Shown: positions 1 through 7,996 of the stretch, in pieces
Position numbering within the stretch: position 1 is the first letter of the stretch
Layout: each line of letters begins with the position of its first letter
Source of the DNA: an uncultured Lachnospiraceae bacterium
Lineage (GTDB): Bacteria; Bacillota; Clostridia; Lachnospirales; Lachnospiraceae
DNA: 59,431 nt
Direction: 5' to 3'
NCBI GenBank assembly: GCA_947648875.1
Contig: CANSPM010000020.1
Location: 1 to 59,431 of the forward strand
Notes under the pieces: generated by a model
The model's input: the letters and a program-made list of their open reading frames with translations, nothing else
The model's database searches: none
What the model was told of the DNA's origin: nothing
Made by a program: the position numbers and the translations under genes

Positions 1-158
1 GCGGCCGGATATTCATCACCGGGTTGCGGGCTATCCGGGGACATGCGGAACTCTGAACAGCATGTTCCCGGATAGACCGATGATGGATATCTGGACGCCT
101 TCAGCGGCCGGATATTCATCACCGGGTTGCGGGCTATCCGGGGACATGCGGAACTCTG
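1..158. repeat. Direct repeat, 55 bp x2, with inverted partial copy between
   Basis: Bases 1-55 recur exactly at 104-158, a period of 103 bp. The 48-bp spacer holds a degenerate inverted version of the same unit: 31-45 and 61-75 are near-perfect reverse complements (one mismatch), so the RNA or DNA could fold into a stem with a loop at 46-60. The array runs off the left edge, so its full copy number is unknown. It ends 21 bp before the start of the symporter gene, so it forms that gene's leader or promoter region. No coding sense was seen. Confidence 0.85.
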
Positions 159-179
159 GATAAGAAAGGATAAAGTACT

Positions 180-1718
180 ATGTTGAAACTCATCATTCTG
201 ATTCTCTATTTTGCCGTACTCATCGGCATTGGTCTGTACTGCCGTAAAAACGCCACGGACGTAAACGGCTTCGTACTGGGCGGACGCTCTGTTGGCCCCT
301 GGCTCACCGCTTTCGCCTACGGCACCTCCTATTTCTCCGCCGTCGTATTTGTGGGCTATGCGGGCCAATTTGGCTGGAAATACGGGATTGCCGCCACCTG
401 GGCAGGCATTGGCAACGCCGTCATCGGCTCCCTGCTGGCCTGGGTGGTGCTGGGCAGGCGCACCCGCATCATGACCCAGCACCTTAATTCCGCCACCATG
501 CCTCAGTTCTTTGGGCAACGTTTCGGCAGCAGACCACTAAAGATCGCCGCTTCCGCGATTATTTTCATTTTCCTGATTCCCTACACGGCCTCCCTGTACA
601 ATGGCCTTTCCCGGCTTTTTGGCATGGCCTTCGACATAGACTATTCCGTGTGCATCATTCTGATGGCGGTGCTGACTGCCATCTATGTCATCGCCGGAGG
701 CTATATGGCCACCGCCATCAACGATTTTATCCAGGGCATCATTATGCTCTTTGGCATTGTCACCGTGATTGCCGCCGTTCTTAAGAGCAAGGGCGGTTTT
801 ATGACCGCTTACCAGGGACTGGCCCACATCACGGACCCTGCCGTCACCGACACCCCCGGCATTTTTGCCTCCTTCTTTGGACCGGACCCTCTGAACTTAA
901 TGTTTGTGGTAATCCTGACCTCTCTGGGCACCTGGGGTCTGCCCCAGATGGTGCAAAAGTTCTATGCCATCAAAAACGAGGAGTCCATCAAAAAGGGCAC
1001 CATCATATCCACGCTTTTCGCGTTGGTAGTGGCAGGAGGATGCTACTTCCTGGGGGGATTCGGCAGATTGTTTTCTGACCAGATAGACATTGCCGCAGGC
1101 GGCTATGACTCTGTAATCCCCGTCATGTTACAGAACCTGGGCCCCGTGCTGATCGCCCTGGTCGTCATTCTGGTGCTTTCGGCCTCCATGTCCACTTTAA
1201 GCTCCCTGGTCATCGCCTCCAGTTCTACTTTAACCATCGACCTTTTAAAAGAAACTTGCCTGAAAAAGATGGACGATAAGAGACAACTCTTGCTGATCCG
1301 CATTCTGGTGGTGGTGTTTATCGCCATCTCCGCCATATTGGCTCTGGTCCAGTACAAGAGTTCCATCACCTTCATCGCGCAGCTCATGGGCATTTCCTGG
1401 GGCGCTCTGGCCGGCGCTTTCCTGGCCCCCTTCCTGTACGCCCTGTACTGGAAAAAGACCACCAAAGCGGCCTGCTGGGTATCCTTTATCTTCGGCTCCG
1501 GCCTGATGATGGTCGAGATGACAGCGCCGGAGCTTCTGCCCGCCATTATGCGCAATCCCATCAACTGCGGCGCCATCGCCATGCTGGCGGGACTGGTCAT
1601 CGTGCCGATTGTAAGCCTCTTTACGCCTAAGCCCGACAAAAAACTGGTGGAAGAGACCTTTGCCTGCTACAACAGGGAGACTGTGGTGAAGCAATCCACG
1701 GCCCTGGGCAAACAATAG
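180..1718 (+). CDS. Sodium:solute symporter (SSS family)
   Basis: A 512-residue polytopic membrane protein that most likely couples sodium influx to uptake of a small solute such as an amino acid, carboxylate or sugar; the substrate cannot be read from sequence. The early segment with the motif VLGGRSVGPWLTAFAYG (about residues 32-48) is the family signature at the end of TM1 and start of TM2. About 13 hydrophobic helices follow, and the length is normal for the family. The start ATG follows an AGGA site (165-170). The gene stands alone: a palindromic repeat array lies upstream and mobile-element debris downstream. The PutP/PanF branch is possible; the family call is firm, the subfamily is not. 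Confidence 0.9.
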   Translation: MLKLIILILYFAVLIGIGLYCRKNATDVNGFVLGGRSVGPWLTAFAYGTSYFSAVVFVGYAGQFGWKYGIAATWAGIGNAVIGSLLAWVVLGRRTRIMTQHLNSATMPQFFGQRFGSRPLKIAASAIIFIFLIPYTASLYNGLSRLFGMAFDIDYSVCIILMAVLTAIYVIAGGYMATAINDFIQGIIMLFGIVTVIAAVLKSKGGFMTAYQGLAHITDPAVTDTPGIFASFFGPDPLNLMFVVILTSLGTWGLPQMVQKFYAIKNEESIKKGTIISTLFALVVAGGCYFLGGFGRLFSDQIDIAAGGYDSVIPVMLQNLGPVLIALVVILVLSASMSTLSSLVIASSSTLTIDLLKETCLKKMDDKRQLLLIRILVVVFIAISAILALVQYKSSITFIAQLMGISWGALAGAFLAPFLYALYWKKTTKAACWVSFIFGSGLMMVEMTAPELLPAIMRNPINCGAIAMLAGLVIVPIVSLFTPKPDKKLVEETFACYNRETVVKQSTALGKQ

Positions 1719-1757
1719 AACACAATTTTGTAAAGGAAAATACACCCGTCCACTTAA

Positions 1758-1826
1758 TCAAAAGTGAACGAAGTTAATATGCCGGATATAACCATACTTC
1801 CATTACTTGCAGATTATTTTAAAGTA
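1758..1826 (+). pseudogene. Fragment of an XRE-family helix-turn-helix regulator
   Basis: This short stretch translates to SKVNEVNMPDITILPLLAD followed by YFKV, matching the end of the Cro/C1-type HTH domain, where homologues read SKWENG-x-x-PDI-x-LLP-x-LA-x-x-F-x-V. A stop codon (1755-1757) precedes it and the similarity ends abruptly near 1826, where unrelated sequence joins the truncated IS66 gene. It is a remnant only, with no start codon or ribosome site. The call rests on recognising the motif. Confidence 0.5.
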
Positions 1827-1860
1827 TGTGCTTATGTAGATGCCGATTGGTGTCGTGCAA

Positions 1861-2145
1861 TTAACCCGATATCCAATTGACAGGAAATGAGGGATAAACC
1901 GTGCGCGGCCACTTTAGACGACCATTTTCGTGACGCTTATAGAAAAGGCAGAAGCCGTCCCCTTCATAGTGGACTGCCTTGATCCGGTCAGCGCGCTTCC
2001 CGCAGAAAAGGAATAAGGAATTGCTGTAAGAATCCAGCTGAAAGCTGTACTGGATGATATCGACCAGACCATCCAGCTGTTTTCTCATGTCGGTATATCC
2101 GGTACGAATATAGATCTTCTCCACCTGGGAGAGGTCGCCTAACAT
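1861..2145 (-). pseudogene. tnpB: IS66-family TnpB (orf2), C-terminally truncated
   Basis: The 94-residue product has the hallmark of IS66 accessory protein TnpB: VEKIYIRTGYTDMRKQLDGL near the start, then NSLFLFCGKRADRIKAVHYE and FCLFYKRHENGRLKWPR. Family members are about 110-120 residues and end in a conserved RWL-x-x-GLS block. Here the reading diverges after WPR and stops after 13 further unrelated residues, so the 3' end is lost. The start overlaps the end of the tnpA remnant by 7 bp, as is usual in IS66 elements. No tnpC transposase follows; the element is dead. Confidence 0.85.
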
Positions 2146-2534
2146 GATCCCACTGCTTTCAGGATGACCTCCAGCAATTACCGGGGAGTATCTTCAAAGA
2201 GTTCAACAGTCACAGTGCCGGTATGGAGCACTGCTACAGGAGCGGCACAGAAATCCTGTCTGCCGCGAAGAGATACCTCCGTAAATTCCGGAGCCGCATC
2301 CGGCATCAACGCAGTCTGCTCCTTTACCAGCCTGCATCCATGACTCTTTCGGAGCAGTTCCTCAAGCGCCAGCTTCCGGATCTTTGTAATCCGGTAATAA
2401 TAGCTTTTTAAACAGATATCATGCCGTTCGCATCATGCCTGGTTTGTGAGGCTGGAGGCCCTGCATTGCCGGATCACGTCCAGTCAGTACTACAGTTTCA
2501 CCTGCTTATCCAGAGTTAAAGTGGAAATGTCCAT
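2139..2534 (-). pseudogene. tnpA: IS66-family TnpA (orf1), broken by in-frame stops
   Basis: Reading one frame from the ATG at 2532-2534 gives a 131-codon protein recognisable as IS66 orf1: MDISTLTLDKQVKL, then WLDVIRQC-like and TNQAxCERHDICLKSYYYRI segments, ending in VTVELFEDTP and LLEVILKAVGS. Four codons in this frame are stops (codons 15, 17, 35 and one near the end), so no product can be made. The frame ends just inside tnpB. With the truncated tnpB and absence of tnpC this is a decayed partial IS66 element. Confidence 0.8.
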
Positions 2535-2554
2535 GAGTATTCTTTGCTTGGATT

Positions 2555-2586
2555 TAGAGTTTTTGGAGTAAATTCTAAAAACTCTA
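2555..2586. repeat. Inverted repeat, 10-bp perfect arms
   Basis: Arms at 2555-2564 and 2577-2586 are perfect complements around a 12-base loop. It lies between the IS66 remnant and the methylase fragment. It could be the terminator or the eroded end of a mobile element; nothing decides between these. Confidence 0.5.
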
Positions 2587-2595
2587 ACCCTAAGT

Positions 2596-2753
2596 CTATA
2601 GGAAAACGCTGTCCGGGGCCGCCACAGGCAACGCGCATAATTCCTCAATCCTCATCGTGGGGTAGTGCCGCCCCGCCGCCCCTTGCAATCCCTTCTGGGC
2701 ATACCGCCAGGACGGGTCCGCATAGATCACGATATACTCTTTGATTTTTTCAC
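2596..2753 (-). pseudogene. MT-A70 family adenine-N6 methyltransferase, N-terminal fragment
   Basis: About 50 residues match the start of phage- and element-borne MT-A70 methylases: IVIYADPSWRYAQKGLQGAA, then RHYPTMRIEELCALPV. The catalytic DPPW motif reads DPSW. The expected start (GTG at 2751-2753, directly after AAAGGAGA) is in a different frame from the conserved block, so a frameshift separates them. The frame then ends after about 50 residues, whereas the family is usually 170 residues or more. It is a dead fragment lying downstream of the toxin gene's terminator. Confidence 0.7.
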
Positions 2754-2769
2754 TCTCCTTTGCACATAA

Positions 2770-2799
2770 AAAGCCGCTTGCGTTATTACAAGCGGCTTT
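2770..2799 (-). terminator. Intrinsic terminator of the toxin-antitoxin operon
   Basis: Perfect 11-bp stem (2770-2780 with 2789-2799) around an 8-base loop, followed on the minus strand by a run of five T. It lies about 50 bp beyond the toxin stop codon, so it ends the antitoxin-toxin transcript. Confidence 0.8.
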
Positions 2800-2847
2800 C
2801 ATAATAGGGGTTTTTATCATCTTCCCGATGCCGGGAAAATGATACTG

Positions 2848-3183
2848 TTATTCGTCTGTTTCATCTGACTGCGCATCACCGAACAAAATACGCATATAAT
2901 CGCGGCGGCCATACAAAACACGATCTATATAAACATCTTTTCCATAAGCCCTGTAGAACACAAGATAGTTTCCGCTTACGAGGAAACGGTAATCGCTTTC
3001 TGTGTCTGCGACCGAAGAAAGCATAGTACCTTCATAAGCCTGATTTTTCAGGATTCGGATTTTCTTTGTGATCCTGCTTATGGTTGCCAGAGCCGCGTCC
3101 GGATTTTCAAGTTCTTCTGTGATATAGGCTTTGATTTCAGCCAGGTCATTTTGCGCCTCTTTCGATAGGTGCAGGTTATTCAT
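2848..3183 (-). CDS. Type II toxin, RelE/ParE family
   Basis: A 111-residue protein with the RelE/ParE fold pattern: N-terminal LSKEAQNDLAEIKAYI helix, a central YRFLVSGNYLVFYRAYG strand pair and a C-terminal VYIDRVLYGRRDYMRILF strand. Members either cleave mRNA in the ribosome A site or poison gyrase; which applies here cannot be told. The gene follows its antitoxin with an 8-bp overlap, the usual translationally coupled order. The length is normal and no damage is visible, although it lies between decayed mobile elements. This suggests it arrived with an element and has been kept for its addictive effect. Confidence 0.9.
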   Translation of the reverse strand: MNNLHLSKEAQNDLAEIKAYITEELENPDAALATISRITKKIRILKNQAYEGTMLSSVADTESDYRFLVSGNYLVFYRAYGKDVYIDRVLYGRRDYMRILFGDAQSDETDE

Positions 3184-3430
3184 GGGAAAGCCCGAGGTTT
3201 TCCTCCACGGCCTCCAATGTCAGCCAGCCTTTCTCTTCCCCGGATTTCCGGCCTTTTTCAAGCTCGTTCATCAGCCGGATGGTTGCCCGTGTCTTTTCAT
3301 AGTCCTGTATGTCAATAATTGCATAGCGCCCCCGACCGTTTTTCGTCAGAAAAACGGGAGCGCCTACTGCTACATCATGCAGTACCTCGCTGTAATTGCG
3401 CAGATCGGAAATAGGTTTAATGTTTGGCAT
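3176..3430 (-). CDS. Antitoxin, Phd/YefM family
   Basis: An 84-residue protein starting MPNIKPISDLRNYSEVL, the Phd/YefM DNA-binding N-terminus; the C-terminal third (roughly WLTLEAVEENLGL) is the likely toxin-binding segment. A longer frame exists upstream, but AGGAGTGG sits 9 bases before the ATG at 3430, which fixes this start. In this family the antitoxin neutralises the toxin and represses its own operon. The promoter just upstream carries small inverted repeats consistent with autoregulation. Confidence 0.9.
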   Translation of the reverse strand: MPNIKPISDLRNYSEVLHDVAVGAPVFLTKNGRGRYAIIDIQDYEKTRATIRLMNELEKGRKSGEEKGWLTLEAVEENLGLSHE

Positions 3431-3454
3431 AGGGTTCCACTCCTTTCTGCCATT

Positions 3455-3483
3455 AGTATAACCCAATCTGCTGTAAAATTCAA
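3455..3483 (-). promoter_or_regulatory. Promoter of the toxin-antitoxin operon with candidate operator
   Basis: On the minus strand TTGAAT (3478-3483) and TATACT (3455-3460) are 17 bp apart, about 25 bp upstream of the antitoxin start. GCTGT and ACAGC arms flank the -35 box, forming a short inverted repeat that could be the antitoxin operator. Confidence 0.75.
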
Positions 3484-3544
3484 CAGCAAAATTTACAACA
3501 CCTAGCAAGTGAATTATAAGCCTTTCCCTCCATTGGCCAAAGCG

Positions 3545-4015
3545 GCTCGTAGACTTATGTCAATACTTTAGACAAGCATTCTTTACTGCCTTCGCTGCCC
3601 GTTGAGGTGCCATAGGCATACCAGATGATCTTACGGCTGCAAAAGTCCATTACGGAGGCAAGATAGGTCCGGCCTTCTTTCTACTCATGGATATATGTTA
3701 TGCCTGTACACCATTTTTGATGGATGGTATCCGCCTCAAAATCGCGCTTGAGGATATTTACCTTATCGTTTGGCTACATGGTGTTCCGCCATTATTAAGG
3801 ATACGGCATATTTTTACAGCATCATACCGTTGTTTGGAGTCCTCACATGCCCTTTTCACCTCCTGACCAAATGTTTTGTACTCTTTCTGCCTGTTTGAAG
3901 GTGCACAAACCAGAGTTTTGTAATAAATACTCCTTGGAAATTTCAAGGCACTACAAAGTCGGATTACAGTGTAGGTATTTAAATTATGCCGGATACAAGT
4001 GGCTATCTCAGCCAT
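3545..4015 (-). pseudogene. IS3-family transposase OrfB, degenerate
   Basis: The first 80 residues (from 4015) match the N-terminus of IS3-family OrfB: CSALKFPRSIYYKTL, then RQKEYKTFGQEVKRACEDS and RYDAVKICRILNNGG. Translation in other frames towards 3550 recovers integrase-core pieces (RDFEADTIHQKWCTGITYIHE, LASVMDFCSRKIIWYAYGTS), separated by frameshifts and at least one stop. The first catalytic Asp, expected in CTDITY, reads Gly. The 3' third is missing. The gene is inactive. Confidence 0.8.
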
Positions 4016-4271
4016 TGTTTTTTTGTGAATATGGCGGTCGCTTTTTTAATATTTCGTTCTTAATCTTAAGGCGCTGGTTCTCATTCTGGAATACCTTATA
4101 CTCCTTAAGGGTGACACTCTCATCATCTGATACCCTGATGGGGGAAAGCTGTTTTACCCGGTTGCTGAGGGTGCTCCGATTTACGCGATATTCACGTTTA
4201 AGTTGTGGATACGAGATTCCTCCGGCATTGTACAGATCTACAATCTGTATGCAATCATCAACGCAGCTCAC
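4008..4271 (-). pseudogene. IS3-family OrfA, N-terminus replaced
   Basis: An 87-residue frame carries the OrfA helix-turn-helix (IVDLYNAGGISYPQLKREY, then VNRSTLSNRVKQLSPI) and the leucine-zipper-like coiled coil (LKEYKVFQNENQRLKIKNEI). The first few codons and the last ones (KKRPPYSQ in place of KKATAIFAKKQ) look shifted. It overlaps orfB by 8 bp, as in IS3 elements that use frameshifting. The upstream end of the element is lost at about 4262, where different sequence begins. Confidence 0.75.
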
Positions 4272-4322
4272 AATGTTGTAAAGAACAACGCCACCTTCAA
4301 GGCTTACTATGGCAAAAAATAG
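4263..4322 (+). pseudogene. Possible C-terminal scrap of an IS110-family transposase
   Basis: On the plus strand this stretch reads NAAHNVVKNNATFKAYYGKK then stop, resembling the conserved C-terminal region of clostridial IS110-family transposases. It abuts the truncated IS3 OrfA in opposite orientation. Only 19 codons support it, so the call is tentative. Confidence 0.3.
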
Positions 4323-4351
4323 ACTAATTCCTGTCGCCGCTACGTATATTT

Positions 4352-5986
4352 CTACCCTTGATTCTGCTGGGCCACCAGCCGCTCCGCGCCGTATTTTTTG
4401 CGCAGTGCCGGTTTCTCGATCTTACCGGTAGCATTTCGGGGCACTTCCGCAAAGATAATCTTTTTGGGCCTCTTATAACGGGGCAAATCCTCACAGTACC
4501 GCACAATCTCCTCCTCCGTGCAGGTCATGCCCTCCTTCACGGCTATGATGGCCCCTGTGATCTCTCCCAGACGCTTGTCCGGCAGACCAATCACCGCCAC
4601 GTCCTTCACCTTTTCATAAGCACTCAGAAAATTCTCAATCTGTACGGGGTAAATATTCTCACCACCGCTGACAATCACATCTTTTTTCCGGTCCACCAGG
4701 AAGATAAACCCCTCCTCGTCCTGCATGGCCATATCCCCAGTACAGAGCCAGCCGTCCCTGAGTGTAGCCGCAGTGGCCTCCGGATCATTGTAATAGCAGG
4801 TCATAACGCCGGGTCCCTTGACGCACAACTCTCCCACGTCCCCCTGGGCCACTGGCTGTCCGCCTTCGTCCACAATCTTGCATTTCCAGCGGTAGCCGGG
4901 TACGCCAATGGCACCCACCTTGTGGATATTTTCGATACCCAGATGCACACAGCCCGGCCCTGTGGACTCGGACAGGCCATAGTTGGTGTCATACATGTGA
5001 TGGGGAAAATATTCCTTCCAGTGTCTGATCAGGGAGGGCGGCACCGGCTGGGCGCCAATATGCATCAGTCTCCACTGGCCCAGCTCATAATTCTCCCGTT
5101 TCAAGTCCCCTCTGTCCAGACAGTCCAAAATATCCTGCGCCCAAGGCACCAGCAACCAGACAATAGTGCAGTGCTCCTTGGACACTGCGTCCAGAATAAT
5201 CTCCGGAGTCGCGCCCTTAAGCAGCACCGCCCTGCTGCCCGCGCAGAGACTCCCCATCCAATGAAATTTAGCCCCCGTATGGTACAAAGGAGGAATACAT
5301 AAAAATACATCCTTACGGTCCGTCAGATGATGCTTTTGCTCCATCTGAGCCGCCTGCATCAGGCTCTCATGATTGTGTAGAATAGCCTTGGGAAAACCCG
5401 TAGTGCCCGAGGAAAAATAAATAGCTGCGTCATCATCCTCCTCCAGACGAACCAGGGGCGGCTGACTGGAACAGTCCGCCACCAGTTCCCGATAACTCTC
5501 CGCAAAAGTAGGACAGCCGTCCCCCACATAGATTAGCAGACGTCCCTTACTTAACTGCCCCTCTATGGACTCGATACGACCGATAAACTCCGGCCCGAAA
5601 AACAGAATATGTACCTGGGCCAGGTCTGCGCAGTACTGAATCTCCCTGGCGTCAAATCGAAAGTTAAAGGGTACGGCAATCGCCCCCGTTTTCAGAATAC
5701 CGAAATAGATCGGCAGCCATTCCAGACAGTTAAACATCAATATGGCCACCCGGTCCCCCTTCTGTATGCCCCGCTCCAACAGCATGTTGGCCACCCGGTT
5801 CGCCTTCTCGTCAAATACGCTCCAGGTGATCTCCCTTCTGTAAGGTTCCGAGGAAGTCTGCTGCACCAGATCATATTCTTTCCAAGTGGTGCGCTTGGTG
5901 TCCCTGATCGTAGGATTTAGTTCTACCAGCGCCACTTCCTCCCCATATAACTTGTGATTTCTCTCCAATAAATCCGTAACCGGCAT
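4352..5986 (-). CDS. AMP-binding acyl-CoA synthetase (fatty acid-CoA ligase-like)
   Basis: A 544-residue ANL-superfamily enzyme that would activate a carboxylic acid as acyl-AMP and transfer it to CoA. Visible motifs in order: the phosphate-binding loop YFSSGTTGFPK (190-200), a YGLSEST-type A5 block, DGWLCTGD, the hinge DRKKDVIVSGGENIYP, and the C-terminal NATGKIEK with the catalytic lysine. The N-terminus has an insertion of about 20 residues before the usual start of the domain. Start ATG follows AAAGGA. It is monocistronic, with its own promoter at 6141-6169. The substrate is not evident; fatty, bile-acid or aromatic acids are all possible. No CoA-transferase or dehydrogenase lies beside it. 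Confidence 0.88.
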   Translation of the reverse strand: MPVTDLLERNHKLYGEEVALVELNPTIRDTKRTTWKEYDLVQQTSSEPYRREITWSVFDEKANRVANMLLERGIQKGDRVAILMFNCLEWLPIYFGILKTGAIAVPFNFRFDAREIQYCADLAQVHILFFGPEFIGRIESIEGQLSKGRLLIYVGDGCPTFAESYRELVADCSSQPPLVRLEEDDDAAIYFSSGTTGFPKAILHNHESLMQAAQMEQKHHLTDRKDVFLCIPPLYHTGAKFHWMGSLCAGSRAVLLKGATPEIILDAVSKEHCTIVWLLVPWAQDILDCLDRGDLKRENYELGQWRLMHIGAQPVPPSLIRHWKEYFPHHMYDTNYGLSESTGPGCVHLGIENIHKVGAIGVPGYRWKCKIVDEGGQPVAQGDVGELCVKGPGVMTCYYNDPEATAATLRDGWLCTGDMAMQDEEGFIFLVDRKKDVIVSGGENIYPVQIENFLSAYEKVKDVAVIGLPDKRLGEITGAIIAVKEGMTCTEEEIVRYCEDLPRYKRPKKIIFAEVPRNATGKIEKPALRKKYGAERLVAQQNQG

Positions 5987-6043
5987 GGTCTTATCCTTTC
6001 TGATTAATAGTTCCGCATCTCCCCTCCCGGCTCACATCATTCT

Positions 6044-6085
6044 TGATCAGCAATCGGCTGCTTTCGTGCATCCGCTTGCTGATCA
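6044..6085. promoter_or_regulatory. Hairpin in the leader of the acyl-CoA synthetase gene
   Basis: Perfect 10-bp arms at 6044-6053 and 6076-6085 with a 22-base loop, between the promoter at 6141-6169 and the gene start at 5986. It would form in the 5' UTR. No T-run follows, so it is not an obvious terminator. Confidence 0.45.
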
Positions 6086-6140
6086 GTGCGCCGTCCGGGC
6101 ATATGCTGTCTCTCTGTAACGCTTTAAAGCACTATAACAC

Positions 6141-6169
6141 ATGATACTATATCGTAGCGGAAAAGTCAA
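6141..6169 (-). promoter_or_regulatory. Promoter of the acyl-CoA synthetase gene
   Basis: Minus-strand TTGACT (6164-6169) and TATCAT (6141-6146) with a 17-bp spacer, giving a leader of about 150 bases before the ATG at 5986. Confidence 0.6.
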
Positions 6170-6197
6170 TGCAGGAAAGAAATAACGCCGGAAGCGG

Positions 6198-6314
6198 CTA
6201 CGAGGCACACTTGATTTCCTGTATCAGATCTTCCACCTCGGTATTGCTGTAGGTCCCGTTCAGGCAAAAACAGAACAACTTTTCCATATAGTTCTCGGCA
6301 TTCTTCTTTGCCAT
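6198..6314 (-). CDS. Doubtful 38-residue open frame
   Basis: A frame starting MAKKNAENYMEKLFCFCLNG and ending EVEDLIQEIKCAS has protein-like composition but no good ribosome site. It lies between the amylase terminator-like hairpin and the acyl-CoA synthetase promoter. It may be the remnant of a longer gene. No family recognised. Confidence 0.2.
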   Translation of the reverse strand: MAKKNAENYMEKLFCFCLNGTYSNTEVEDLIQEIKCAS

Positions 6315-6337
6315 AAAAGATTTTTTGCCCTAAGCAG

Positions 6338-6367
6338 CAGGAAAGCCGTGTTTCCACGGCTTTCCTG
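6338..6367 (-). terminator. Strong hairpin after the amylase gene
   Basis: Perfect 13-bp stem (6338-6350 with 6355-6367) closed by a GAAA tetraloop on the minus strand, 12 bp past the amylase stop codon. There is no immediate T-run, so it may act as a weak terminator or as a 3'-end protecting hairpin. Confidence 0.6.
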
Positions 6368-6379
6368 TAAAGCATTCCC

Positions 6380-7996
6380 CTATCGCAAAACTGCTACACT
6401 GTAAGGGGGAAGCGTCAAGCTGTCTCCCCTGAGCGTCACCTTCTCACCGTCCACCGAGAGATATCCCGCTACTTCCATATAACCATATTGCTCCTTTGAG
6501 AGTGTCACTTCCTTTTTATCCGTCTCCGACAGATTATAAATCAGATAAACTGTGGTTCCGTTGTATGTTTTGGAGATGGCCGCAATATCCTGATCGGTGA
6601 TTTCCTCCAGCCGGGCCACCGTTCCTCTGGCGATCTCCGGATTCTGATTACGCAGTAAAATCGTGTCCTTGTAAAAACTATAGATAGACTTGGCATCCTT
6701 CATCTGGTCCAGAACACAGGCAAACTGATTCTCCTGGGGTTCCATATCCGCAGGTCCCTCCGTCATGCCCTTCGCCTGACTGTCCTCCGACCAGTACATG
6801 GGAGCACGTTTATTCTCATCCCGTCCACTGCCGGTCATGCCGATCTCCTCTCCATAGTATACAAAAGCGCTGCCGCTCATAAGGACATTGAGCGTGGCGG
6901 CCATCTTGATCTTGCGCTCATCATAGCGCAGATAACCCGCCGCTCTGGACAGATCGTGGTTTACAAAAAACGGGGCGTCGATAGCGTCCTCCCGGTAATC
7001 CCGAATGGCATTCTGCACCCGGACCAGGGCCTTGGCATATGCTTGGGCACTGTTGGCCTCCCCGCTGTAGGTCAGAGTCTTGGTGATCACCCCTGTGGAA
7101 TCCGCGAACTCAAAGTTAAAGAAACTGTCGATTCCGCTGGCGTAATACTGAGAATAAATATTCATGCCATCCCAGCACTCCCCCACCAGGTAGGCATAGG
7201 GATCAATATATTTCACATAGTTGTTGACCCAGGTAAGAACCTCCACATTCTTACTGGTAGCATCGCCGTAAAAATGTTTTACCGCGTCCAGCCTGAATCC
7301 TCCCACGCCTTTATCCAACCAGAAACTCATTATTTCTTCAAATTCTTTCCGAAGCGCCTCACAATCAAAATTTACATCCGGCATTCTGTCGGAAAATGCA
7401 CCCTCATAATAGTAATCCGTGCCACCTACCTGATAATAGGTAGGGGAAGCGGGATTCCCTTTGACAAAATTGTAATAGGCGTAATAAGGACATTCCTCCG
7501 CCGAAGGCTCCTCCCCTTCCTCCAGTTGCCGCAGGTACTCACAGGCCGCCGTAAACCAGGGATGCTCCGAAGAAGTATGATTCAGCACCAGATCAATAAT
7601 CAGCTTGATCCCTCTCTTTTCACACTCCTCCACCAATTTGTCAAAATCTTCCATGGTGCCATACAGCGGGTCAATCGCCTGATAATCTGTCACATCATAT
7701 TTATGATAGGAAGGGGACGGCATGATTGGCATCAGCCAGATTCCGTTAAACCCCATTTCCGACACATAGTCCAGCTTGGAGATCACACCCTGCAAATCTC
7801 CAATCTTATCCCCGTCGCTGTCATTGAAAGAATACACAAATATCTCATACCATGTGCGGTAGTTGTCATCTATCACTGACACTTCCCTAGAACGCCAGTC
7901 CTCCTCCTTGCCGCATGCCGCCAGACTGCCCGCCATCAACGCGCATAACAGCAACATTGCCAAAATTCTCTTTCCCGTTTTTCCCGCCAGACGCAT
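6380..7996 (-). CDS. Secreted alpha-amylase family lipoprotein (GH13)
   Basis: A 538-residue glycoside hydrolase family 13 protein likely to cleave alpha-1,4-glucans or maltodextrins outside the cell. The N-terminus is a lipoprotein signal with lipobox LAAC (Cys 28), so it is tethered to the membrane. The four GH13 regions are present: DLVLNHTS (region I), GFRLDAVKH with the nucleophile Asp (II), LVGECWDG with the acid/base Glu (III) and FVNHDLSR (IV), followed by a C-terminal beta domain. The calcium-site-like DSDGDKIGD motif sits near residue 60. The start has AGGAGG 6-7 bases upstream. It is monocistronic. Oligo-1,6-glucosidase or neopullulanase activity cannot be excluded. Confidence 0.92.
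   Translation of the reverse strand: MRLAGKTGKRILAMLLLCALMAGSLAACGKEEDWRSREVSVIDDNYRTWYEIFVYSFNDSDGDKIGDLQGVISKLDYVSEMGFNGIWLMPIMPSPSYHKYDVTDYQAIDPLYGTMEDFDKLVEECEKRGIKLIIDLVLNHTSSEHPWFTAACEYLRQLEEGEEPSAEECPYYAYYNFVKGNPASPTYYQVGGTDYYYEGAFSDRMPDVNFDCEALRKEFEEIMSFWLDKGVGGFRLDAVKHFYGDATSKNVEVLTWVNNYVKYIDPYAYLVGECWDGMNIYSQYYASGIDSFFNFEFADSTGVITKTLTYSGEANSAQAYAKALVRVQNAIRDYREDAIDAPFFVNHDLSRAAGYLRYDERKIKMAATLNVLMSGSAFVYYGEEIGMTGSGRDENKRAPMYWSEDSQAKGMTEGPADMEPQENQFACVLDQMKDAKSIYSFYKDTILLRNQNPEIARGTVARLEEITDQDIAAISKTYNGTTVYLIYNLSETDKKEVTLSKEQYGYMEVAGYLSVDGEKVTLRGDSLTLPPYSVAVLR

Noticed and set aside
6166..6375. 69-codon minus-strand frame
   Set aside because: Starts within the amylase terminator-like hairpin without a ribosome site; composition not protein-like. 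A shorter frame in another phase (6198-6314) is listed only as doubtful.
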